From the NCBI GenBank assembly GCA_905221605.1, contig CAJNDS010002286.1, positions 108,501 to 172,500 of the forward strand: DNA of 64,000 bases, written 5' to 3'. The position numbers and the translations under genes are program-made. The notes beneath the pieces were generated by a model. The model worked only from the letters and a program-made list of their open reading frames with translations, searched no databases and was not told the DNA's origin. This stretch comes from Symbiodinium natans. Its lineage: Eukaryota > Sar > Dinophyceae > Suessiales > Symbiodiniaceae. Shown piece after piece: positions 42,060 to 51,600 of this stretch; position 1 is the stretch's first letter; every line of letters begins with the position of its first letter.

Positions 42060-42165
42060 GGGGTTTATGGTTTTAGGGTTTTAGGGTTTTAGGGTTTTAG
42101 GGTTTTAGGGTTTTAGGGTTTTAGGGTTTTAGGGTTTTAGGGTTTTAGGGTTTTAGGGTTTGAGG
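42060..42165. repeat. TTTTAGGG octamer tract
   Basis: About thirteen units with one extra T relative to the heptamer. Confidence 0.9.
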
Positions 42166-42215
42166 TTTAGGGGTTTAGGGTTTAGGGTTTGGGGCTTGAG
42201 GGCTTGAGGGCTTAG

Positions 42216-42386
42216 AGTTTAAGCACCCGTCCCCCTGCCACTCTGTTTGCAACGAGGTTGGAGCTGGAGGATTGGAATTCCGGGCAGAACTTCCTCCAGA
42301 AGCAGGCCGGGTCTCTGACCTGGTGTGAAGGGCTGAAGGGCTCTGTGGCGGCTTTACACCAGCTTTCCCGGTTAAGCCATTCTTGA
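42216..42386 (+). CDS. Putative terminal exon, 56 codons and stop
   Basis: After GGGCTTAG the frame reads SLSTRPPATLFATRLELEDW, then NSGQNFLQKQAGSLTWCEGL, then a 16-residue tail ending LSHS and TGA at 42384. A TAG lies in frame just before it. This is the longest single island with good codon character. Product not recognised. Confidence 0.5.
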   Translation, partial: SLSTRPPATLFATRLELEDWNSGQNFLQKQAGSLTWCEGLKGSVAALHQLSRLSHS

Positions 42387-42700
42387 TCTCAACCTCTGAA
42401 CCCTCTCATGTAGGGGCCTGAATAATTCGAAGAGTTTTTTTTTTTTTTTTTTGGGGGGGGGGGGTATTATGGTCTATTCAAAAAGGAACCACAAGGGAAA
42501 AACTATTTGTAACTATTCCGACCCCTGTAATACGCCCTTTAAGGTCTCAGCAAGCCCCTCCTGATTTTTGACCACCCCGAAACCAAGATGCCTCTAAGCC
42601 ATGCGTTTCATCTGAACTTCCGAACCCTCTACTAGGGTTTAGGGTTTAGGGTTTAGGGTTTAGGGTTTAGGGTTTAGGTCCCCGAACACCAAGACCTAAG

Positions 42701-42829
42701 CAGATTGCTTCGCTACTGCCGGCCACGACGCCCGACGATTGCTTTGAGGCGCAGTGCGCGCTCGGCTGCATTAGCATAGTGGTTTCAGAGAGATTTCTGC
42801 TTGTCCCTGCGTGTGAGGCTCGTAGATGA
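42701..42829 (+). CDS. Putative exon with stop, product unknown
   Basis: After GACCTAAG the frame reads QIASLLPATTPDDCFEAQCA, LGCISIVVSERFLLVPACEA, RR and TGA. The frame is also open leftward to about 42680. A donor-like GTGTGAGG at 42811 could end the exon earlier. Cys-containing and hydrophobic toward the end. Confidence 0.5.
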   Translation, partial: QIASLLPATTPDDCFEAQCALGCISIVVSERFLLVPACEARR

Positions 42830-42928
42830 GTGTCCACTTCCTTTGGGAACCCCCTCCCCAGCACCAGGCTCCAAGAGTTTCCAAAGTCCTAGGACTTGGC
42901 GGTCAAAATGCAAACGCCAGGGGAGATT

Positions 42929-43503
42929 ACTTGGAGGTTCATGGTACTTCTTAACCAATCATAGCTGTACTTGTAACCCACCTATTAGCCCCTCAAGTGC
43001 CCTAATTGTAAACGCTTGCGCGCGCCGCCTCGGCAGCCGGACCGGCCCCAGGACAGGAAAGGAGGAAAGAGGGTTTCGCAAAAAAAGGAAGGAAGGGCAG
43101 AGCGGTGGGGGGGGGGGGGGGGGGTTGGGGGGGGGTTGGGGGGGGGGTGGGGGGGGGGGGGGGGGTTGGGGGGGGGGGGGGGTGGGGGTGGGGGGGGGGG
43201 GTGGGGGGGGGTGTGGGGGATTTTTTTTGAGGCACTCCCCTGTAGGAGCCACAGACAAGCGGGACCCTCCACGGCATCGGTTTGCAGGGGATTGGGGGGG
43301 AGGGCGGGGGGGGGGGGTTGCGTCAGAAAATTTGGCATGGGGGGAAGGGTTGGGTTAGGGGAAGGAGGCCCGATCCGGGTCTGCTTGTTCCAGACGCTTC
43401 TCGGCAGGAAGCCGAGGCGAATATGGATATAAGATGATATAAGTACAGTTCTGATGAGTACAGTTATAATTGGTTAGTAAGTATCATGGAGCTCCAAGCA
43501 ATT
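42929..43503. mobile_element. MITE-like element A, copy 2, with poly-G cargo
   Basis: The left end TTACTTGGAGGTTCATGGTA then CTTCTTAACCAAT is matched in complement at 43445-43500 by TTGCTTGGAGCTCCATGATA then CTTACTAACCAAT. The inverted match continues inward with CTGTACT words. Inside lie a GC-rich piece, about 240 bases of G with few T (43105-43320), and a short coding-like piece near 43375-43430. Gly-rich open frames here are artefacts. Confidence 0.6.
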
Positions 43504-43504
43504 A

Positions 43505-44040
43505 GAGGGGGGAGGATCCGAACTCCAAGGTGAGCATAACCTGGGTAGGCCCTTGGGACATTCCCCATTTTCCCGGATTGGTTGGGATGTTCCCCGTTAT
43601 ACTAGCAGTCCGTAATGGGGATTATTATACTTGAGGGTACTAGAATCCTTAGCAAGGACTGTTAGTTTAAGAGGAACGCCCCATAAACCCCTCAAACCCT
43701 ACCAACCCCATAGGAACCGGCCATTTGCTTATTTTCGGATTCAAGGGACTCAAGGAGGGACCCTTGTAAGGGACCTTAGGGGTTCTTGAGGGGGGGTAGA
43801 AAGGGACTATATATCAAGGGATGAAGACTCGTACCCCTAAGGTTGCACCCCTAAGGGTTCCCCTTAATATACTCCTAATATGGCCCCTATATACCCTTAG
43901 GGGTCCCGAAAAAGGGGCCTCAAAACCAAAGGGTACAACCTTAAGGGTCCAAGGTAGAACCTCTAGAATATAAGATATATGTAGGAGTTATATGGGGCAA
44001 TAAGGTTAAGGGCTCCCTTCTAGGGTCCCTCCTTATACCT
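43505..44040. other. Unique to degenerate DNA without a recognised gene
   Basis: Many AAGGGTACC, CCCTTAGGGG and TATATAAG words in both orientations suggest decayed short inverted-repeat elements. No coding island was seen. Confidence 0.4.
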
Positions 44041-44141
44041 CTTGTGGGCCCTCTGCCCTGGAGTTGCCTAATCCCTAAACCCCAAACCCCAAACCCCAGA
44101 CCCTAAACCCTAAACCCTAAACCCTAAACCCTAAACCCTCC

Positions 44142-44213
44142 GCCTTGGAGTTTGCTGAGGCTACTGTGGCCAGGCTCGGTGCAACATGGCTGCGGGCAGC
44201 TGGGAGTCACTAG
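44142..44213 (+). CDS. Putative terminal exon, product unknown
   Basis: Directly after CCCTAAACCCTCC the frame reads ALEFAEATVARLGATWLRAA then GSH and TAG. Helical composition. A GT at 44167 could also act as a donor. Confidence 0.4.
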   Translation, partial: ALEFAEATVARLGATWLRAAGSH

Positions 44214-44554
44214 GCCAGGGGGGGAGGGGGGGGGGGAGGCATTAGGTGGTTTAGGGGGTCAAGGGTTTAGGGTTTAGGGTTTTTGCAGGGGAGGGGGGGG
44301 GGGGTTGGCGTTTTGTGGGGTTGCAGCGGGGCGTGGGGGAGGTTTAGGGTTTTTGGGTGCCTCAGGGCTTTTAGGGGTTTTAGCGTGTTCAGAGGTTTGG
44401 GGGTTCCTGGCTTTGACGGGTTTGGGGTTGTACTCGTACAAGGGTTTTAGAGGTTCCGGGTTTTGTTTATGGGGTTTATGGGGTTAGGGGGTTGGGGGTT
44501 GTTGGGGATGTGAGATTTTGAGGCTTAAGGGGGTTGCGGGCTTAGGGTGTGGAG

Positions 44555-44638
44555 GAATGGGTCGAAACACCGGGTTGCCGTCGAGGAGTTTGAATACAGA
44601 AAAAGTTGCCAGGATAACCATACGATATCCAGTTTCTG
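44555..44638 (+). CDS. Putative exon, possibly with the start codon
   Basis: After GTGTGGAG the frame has ATG at 44557 and reads MGRNTGLPSRSLNTEKVARI then TIRYPVS, ending G/GTGAATG. The end phase 1 fits the exon at 44757. Product unknown. Confidence 0.5.
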
Positions 44639-44756
44639 GTGAATGATTGTCACTCCCTTACAGCAACCCTAACACAGCCCTAGACTCTAGACCCTAAACC
44701 CTATACCCTAGACCCTAAACCCTGAACCCTGAACCCTAAACCCTAAACCCTGTGAG

Positions 44757-44872
44757 CGTCTTCAGCCTGCTGTGAGCTTGTTGCTGTGGAAGGTCGCCTA
44801 CCAGTCCCTGGCAGCAACGCCACCAGTGACGCTGCAGCGGCGGCCGGGAACGTGACCCAGAGCACGGACCGG
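44757..44872 (+). CDS. Putative exon with GTTTAGGG donor, continuing 44555-44638
   Basis: Starts CG after CCTGTGAG, which completes an Ala codon with the previous exon. It reads SSACCELVAVEGRLPVPGSN, then ATSDAAAAAGNVTQSTDR, then GTTTAGGG. Phase 0 end. The run of five Ala uses mixed codons. Confidence 0.5.
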
Positions 44873-44985
44873 GTTTAGGGTTTAGGGTTTAGGGTTTAGG
44901 GTTTAGGGTTTAGGGTTTAGGGTTTAGGGTTTAGAGTTTAGGGGTTAGGGTTTAGGGTTGAGGGTTTAAGGTTTAGGGTTTAGGG
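44872..44985. repeat. TTTAGGG tract
   Basis: About 14 heptamers directly after the exon at 44872, ending in degenerate units. Confidence 0.95.
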
Positions 44986-45028
44986 CTTAGCTACCCAGAG
45001 CAGGGAGCCCGCTTCCATTCCTCTGGCT

Positions 45029-45124
45029 TGTTCTTGGTAGGGAATGAGGGAATGAAGTACCCCTATGGAATCCCTTAAGGGTAGAATGTAGGGCCCTCAG
45101 TCCCTCATGTTCTACTAAGAACCA
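45029..45124. mobile_element. MITE-like element B, copy 1, about 96 bp
   Basis: TGTTCTTGGTAGGGAATGAG at the left faces CTACTAAGAACCA at the right. The middle holds CCCTTAAGGG. A second, better-kept copy lies at 56121-56218. Confidence 0.65.
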
Positions 45125-45228
45125 GGGGGTCATTCGTTCATGGGGCGTTTTTTGAGAAGGTCTCGGGTTTGGGGTTATATAAGGTGAAGGTTTAGGGCTA
45201 CTTTGCGGGGCGGGGGGGGGGGGGTGTG

Positions 45229-45333
45229 TGAGCAAAACCGGGTCTATTTAGAAGCTGGGGCTTGTGATTTATAATACAGGTCCATATACCTAAATGTAAT
45301 AAACCTAGAAGAGCACGGCTTCTAAATAGACCC
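45229..45333. mobile_element. MITE-like element C with 16-bp perfect inverted ends
   Basis: GGGTCTATTTAGAAGC at 45240 and its exact complement at 45318-45333 enclose about 60 bases. GAGCAAAACC lies just outside the left end. The same extended end occurs in complement at 56033-56062, followed by a G tract. Confidence 0.65.
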
Positions 45334-45359
45334 TACGGTCGGATTTCAAAAGGACGTTG

Positions 45360-48300
45360 GCAGAAATAATAATTTTAATTTTAATAATTTTAATAATTTT
45401 AATAATTTTAATAATTTTAATAATTTTAATAATTTGAATAATTTTAATATTTTTAATAATCCTGAGAGGCTCCCGGAAAATTAAAATTATTAACAATATT
45501 AAAATTATTAAAATTATTAATTTCTGCCCTGAGAGGCTCCCGGAAAATTAAAATTATTAAAATTATTAAAATTATTAAAATTATTAAAATTATTAATTTC
45601 TGCCATGAGAGGCTCCCGGAAAATTAAAATTATTAAAATTATTAAAATTATTAAAATTATTAAAATTATTAAAATTATTAAAATTATTAAAATTATTAAT
45701 TTCTGCCCTGAGAGGCTCCCGGAAATTATTAAAATTATTAAAATTATTAAAATTATTAAAATTATTAAAAATATTAAAATTATTAAAATTATTAAAATTA
45801 TTAATTTCTGCCCTGAGAGGCTCCCCGAAAATTAAAATTATTAAAATTATTAAAATTATTAAAATTATTAAAATTATTAAAATTATTAAAATTATTAAAA
45901 TTATTAAAATTATTAATTTCTGCCCTGAGAGGCTCCCCGAAAATTAAAATTATTAAAATTATTAAAATTATTAAAATTATTAAAAATATTAATTTCTGCC
46001 CTGAGAGGCTCCCGGCAAATTAAAATTATTAAAATTATTCAAATTATTGAAATTATTAAAATTATTAAAATTATTAATTTCTGCCCTGGGAGGCTCCCGG
46101 AAAATTAAAATTATTAAAATTATTAAAATTATTAAAATTATTAAAATTATTAATTTCTGCCCTGAGAGGCTCCCGGAAAATTAAAATTATTAAAATTATT
46201 AAAATTATTATAATTCTTAAAATTCTTAAAATTATTAAAATTATTAATTTCTGCCCTGAGAGGCTCCCGGAAAATTAAAATTATTAAAATTATTAAAATT
46301 ATTAAAATTATTAAATTATTAAAAATATTAATTTCTGCCCTGGGAGGCTCCCGGAAAATTAAAATTATTAAAATTATTAAAATTATTAAAATTATTAAAA
46401 TTATTAAAATTATTAACATTATTAAAATTTTTAAAAATATTAAAATTATTAATTTCTGCCCTGAGAGACTCCCGGAAAATGAAAATTATTAAAATTATTA
46501 GAATTATTAAAATTATTAAAATTATTAAAAGTATTGAAATTATTAAAATTATTAAAATTTTAATTATTAATTGTTTCATAATTTTAATAATTTTAATAAT
46601 TTTTAATAATTTTAGTAATTTTAATAATTTTAATAATTGTATTAATTTTAATAATTTTAATTTTCCGGGAGCCTCTCAGGGCAGAAAATAAGAATTTTAA
46701 TTTTTTTTAATAATTTTAATAACTTTAATAATTTTAATTTTCCGGGAGCCTCTCAGGGCAGAAATTAATAATTTTAATAATTTTAATAATTTTAATAATT
46801 TTAATAATTTTAATAATTTTAATTTTCGGGGAGCCTCTCAGGGCAGAAATTAATAATTTTAATAATTTTAATAATTTTTAATAATTTTAATAATTTTAAT
46901 TTTCCGGGAGCCTCTCAGGGCAGAAATTAATAATTTTAATAGTTTTAATAATTTTAATTTTCCGGGAGCCTCTCAGGGCAGACATTAATAATTTTAATAA
47001 TTTTAATAATTTTAATATTTTTTTTAATTTTAATTTTCAGGGAGCCTCTCAGGGCAGAAAATAATAATTTTAATAATTTTAATAATTTTAATAATTTTAA
47101 TAATTTTAATAATTTTAATAATTTTAATAATTTTAATAATTTTAATAATTTTAATTTTCCGGGAGCCTCTCAGGGCAGAAATTAATAATTTTAATAATTT
47201 TAATACTTTTAATAATTTTAATAATTTTAATAATTTTAATTTTCGGGTAGCCTCTCAGGGCAGAAATTAATAATTTTAATAATTTTAATAATTTTTCATA
47301 ATTTTAATAATTTTTAATAATTTTAATAATTTTAATGTTCCGGGAGCCTCTTAGGGCAGAAATTAATAATTTTAATAATTTTAATAATTTTAATAATTTT
47401 AATAATTTTAATTTTCCGGGAGCCTCTCAGGGCAGAAATTAATAATTTTTATAATTTTAATAATTTTAATAATTTTAATAATTATAATAATTTTAATAAT
47501 TTTAATAATTTTAATTTTCCGGGAGCCTCTCAGGGCAGAAATTAATAATTTTAATAATTTTAATAATTTTAATAATTTTAATTTTCGGGGAGCCTCTCAG
47601 GGCAGAAATTAATAATTTTAATAATTTTAATAATTTTAATAATTTTAATAATTTTAATTTTCCGGGAGCCTCTCAGGGCAGAAATTAATAATTTTAATAA
47701 TTTTAATAATTTTAATTTTCCGGGAGCCTCTCAGGGCAGACATTAATAATTTTAATAATTTTAATATTTTTTCTAATTTTAATTTTCAGGGAGCCTCTCA
47801 GGGCAGAAAATAATAATTTTAATAATTTTAATAATTTTAATAATTTTAATAATTTTAATAATTTTTATAATTTTTTAATTTTAATAATTTAATAATTTTA
47901 ATAATTTTAATAATTTTAATTTTCCGGGAGCCTCTCAGGGCAGAAATTAATAATTTTAATAATTTTAATAATTTTAATAATTTTAATAATTTTAATAATT
48001 TTAATAATTTTAATAATTTTAATAATTTTAATAATTTTAATAATTTTAATAATTTTAATTTTCCGGGAGCCTGTCAGGGCAGAAATTCATAATTTTCATA
48101 ATTTTAATATTTTTTCTAATTTTAAGTTTCAGGGAGCCTCTCAGGGCAGAAAAGAATAATTTTAATAATTTTAATAATTTTAATAATTTTAATAATTTTA
48201 ATAGTTTTAATTTTCCGGGAGCCTCTCAGGGCAGAAATAATTTTAATAATTTCCATACTTTTAATAATTTTAATAATGTTAATTTTCCGGGAGCCTCTCA

Positions 48301-48362
48301 GGGCAGATAATTTTAATAATTTTAATAATTTTAATAATTTTAATAATTTTAATAATTTTAAA
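45360..48362. repeat. 3 kb minisatellite with internal orientation switches
   Basis: The unit is a conserved core of about 24 bases (CTGCCCTGAGAGGCTCCCGG plus AAAA) and a variable number of TTAAAATTA 9-mers. From about 45463 to 46568 about eleven cores are in one orientation. From about 46570 to 48362 about twenty cores are in the opposite orientation, and a short reversed piece lies at 45360-45460. The Ile-Lys and Asn-Phe open frames follow the 9-mer. Confidence 0.95.
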
Positions 48363-48600
48363 TGTACTTTTTTAGCTTAGAATCAGTAAAAACTGAAAAT
48401 TTGCTCAAAGAATCCTACAACATAGTAAAAAATCGCAAAAATTGACCAATTTTGGGGGCCCGTGTAGTATAAAATCAAATAAAAAACGGTACGTGAGAAT
48501 GCCTTCAGATGCAGGAGAAAAGAGTACCCAGAAACCGCGGTATCATCTCCAAAAAATGACAAAAACACACCGTACTCTCCTACGCGATCCTACGCGCTAT
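48363..48600. other. AT-rich spacer
   Basis: Short unique stretch between the minisatellite and the pyrimidine-rich array. No gene was seen. Confidence 0.4.
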
Positions 48601-51600
48601 CCTGCATTCCTTCCTCTTTGTCTTTGGTTCGGAAAAGAAAGGAACGGCTACCAGCCTCCCTCCCGACTTACATCTTTACATTCTCTTGTTTCGTCCTGCT
48701 CACCCGGAAAGAAGGTCTGCCTCCAGTCTTTCCTCGCCTCCCTGCTCACTATTATGAGTTCCTTTCACTTCTCTTCTGTTGCTTACATTCTTCTCAAAAG
48801 TGTGAAAGGTGCGGGGGACATCCCTTTCACTTTGTCTCTTCTGGGGAAATTCCCAATTGCAGGAGGCTCTCTCTCCTTGTCTTTGTTCTGTGTTCATATA
48901 GGGAATGAAGGTAGAAGATGAATAAATAAAACAGAATCAAGTCTATAATGTCCTCTATCCGTGTCTCTTGTGATTTCTTCAATTCCTATCTCTGCAGATT
49001 CTTCAAAATGGAAGGCGGACTTCTTCCTCCAACCAAAAGCGACCTTCTCAAAAAGAAGACAAGAGACGAACATCAATCACCGGAACCTGACTCCTAATCT
49101 CCTGTGTTTCCTTGCCTCTTTCCTCGCTATTCTCTCTTCCTTTCTTCTCTCCCGGTGCTTACATTCCCATCAACATGAAAATTGAGGGGGCAGCGCATCC
49201 CTTTCCTTTCCCCATCAAAGAAAGGCTGCCTTCCTATCCGCGTATGTTCTTCTTCCTTCCGAAAAGACTATAAGAGGTAGGGGTAAACAGAATGAAAGAG
49301 GAGTCTCCTGTTGCTTTCCGACTACCTTCTCACCACAAAAAGGAACCTTCCCACTCTTCCCTACTTTCTTTCTTTTATCTTTTTGCACTTTACGTTTCCC
49401 GCTGAGAAAATGAGACGTTTCCCACTGAGAAAAAGAGACAATGATGACAATAAGGAAAAAAGATCACCTGCCTGTATTTTCAGACCTGTCCGCTGCATCT
49501 TTTCCCTTTACATCGCAGATTGAAGGAAAGCAAAAAAGTCAGAGGGAAGAATCCCTTTCCCTACCTTTCCCAGTACATTCCTTGTGCTTTCCATGTTCTT
49601 TGGAATTGCTTTGTTCTTCAGCAAGGAAAAGCGCAACTTCCCTCTCAATTTCATGTTTCCATTTCTCCGATGTCTTTTTCATTCAAGAAGCAAGCGGAGG
49701 GGCTGCCTCCTGTGTTTCCTTGCCTCTTTCCTCGCTATTCTCTTTTCCTTTCTCTTCTCTCTTGGTGCTTACATTCTTATGAAAAACGTGAAAGTTGTGG
49801 GGGCATCCCTTTCGCTTTCTCTCTTCTGGGGAAATTCCCAATTGCAGGGGGCTCTCTCTCCTTGTCTGTCTTCTTTTCTCATACATAGGGAAAGGAGAAA
49901 GAAGATGAAGAACTAGGAAAGAATCATTTCCACACATTCCTCTATTCCTACTGTCCGGAGATTGGCAAGCTTTCGGAAGCTCTGGTCTCTAGTCACGCCT
50001 GACCAAAGTCAACTTCCCGTGCGTGAGGGCCATATGTGAGGGGCCAGGTCAACCGGAAAGAAGGTCTGCCTCCAGTCTTTCCTCGCCTCCCTGCTCACTA
50101 TTATGAGTTCCTTTCTCTTCTCTTCTGTTGCTTACATTCTTCTCAAAAGTGTGAAAGGTGCGGGGGACATCCCCTTCACTTTGTCTCTTCTGGGGAAATT
50201 CCCAATTGCAGGAGGCTCTCTCTCCTTGTCTTTGTTCTGTGTTCATATAGGGAATGAAGATAGAAGATGAATAAATAAAACAGAATCAAGTCTATAATGT
50301 CCTCTATCCGTGTCTCTTGTGATTTCTTCAATTCCTATCTCTGCAGATTCTTCAAAATGGAAGGCGGACTTCTTCCTCCAACCAAAAGCGACCTTCTCAA
50401 AAAGAAGACAAGAGACGAACATCAATCACCGGAACCTGACTCCTAATCTCCTGTGTTTCCTTGCCTCTTTCCTCGCTATTCTCTCTTCCTTTCTTCTCTC
50501 CCGGTGCTTACATTCCCATCAACATGAAAATTGAGGGGGCAGCGCATCCCTTTCCTTTCCCCATCAAAGAAAGGCTGCCTTCCTATCCGCGTATGTTCTT
50601 CCCTCTTCCTTCCGAAAAGACTATAAGAGGTAGGGGTAAACAGAATGAAAGAGGAGTCTCCTGTTGCTTTCCGACTACCTTCTCACCACAAAAAGGAACC
50701 TTCCCACTCTTCCCTACTTTCTTTCTTTTATCTTTTTGCACTTTACGTTTCCCGCTGAGAAAATGAGACGTTTCCCACTGAGAAAAAGAGACAATGATGA
50801 CAATAAGGAAAAAAGATCACCTGCCTGTATTTTCAGACCTGTCCGCTGCATCTTTTCCCTTTACATCGCAGATTGAAGGAAAGCAAAAAAAGGGAAGAAT
50901 CCCTTTCCCTACCTTTCCCAGTTCATTCCTTGTGCTTTCCATGTTCTTTGGAATTGCTTTGTTCTTCAGCAAGGAAAAGCGCAACTTCCCTCTCAATTTC
51001 ATGTTTCCATTTCTCCGATGTCTTTTTCATTCAAGAAGCAAGCGGAGGGGCTGCCTCCTGTGTTTCCTTGCCTCTTTCCTCGCTATTCTCTTTTCCTTTC
51101 TCTTCTCTCTTGGTGCTTACATTCTTATGAAAAACGTGAAAGTTGTGGGGGCATCCCTTTCGCTTTCTCTCTTCTGGGGAAATTCCCAATTGCAGGGGGC
51201 TCTCTCTCCTTGTCTGTCTTCTTTTCTCATACATAGGGAAAGGAGAAAGAAGATGAAGAACTAGGAAAGAATCATTTCCACACATTCCTCTATTCCTACT
51301 GTCCGGAGATTGGCAAGCTTTCGGAAGCTCTGGTCTCTAGTCACGCCTGACCAAAGTCAACTTCCCGTGCGTGAGGGCCATATGTGAGGGGCCAGGAGGG
51401 GGGCAGAAAGTCCGGAATATGGTAGTGTTTCGAGTTTCAAATCGTTTCCATAGTTTCAAATTAGTCTCAAGTCAGTTTCAAACTAGTTTCAAAATCCAGT
51501 TGAAATATCGCTGTTAAGGAGGAGCTGCAATTTCTGTCCGCGCTTGTTGAAAACCAGAACCTCTAGAGATTCCTGCATTTTTTGCAATTGCGCGTAGAAA

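Noticed and set aside
42801-43432. Gly-rich and Pro-rich open frames of 90-185 codons
   Set aside because: They cross the G tract inside element A. The 5' part does overlap a plausible exon in another frame (42701-42829).
45605-46691. Ile-Lys repeat open frames
   Set aside because: Translation of the TTAAAATTA 9-mer.
45360-48362. CRISPR-like array of conserved repeats with AT spacers
   Set aside because: Spacers are the same 9-mer in variable number rather than unique sequences, the array inverts in the middle, and the window is eukaryotic.
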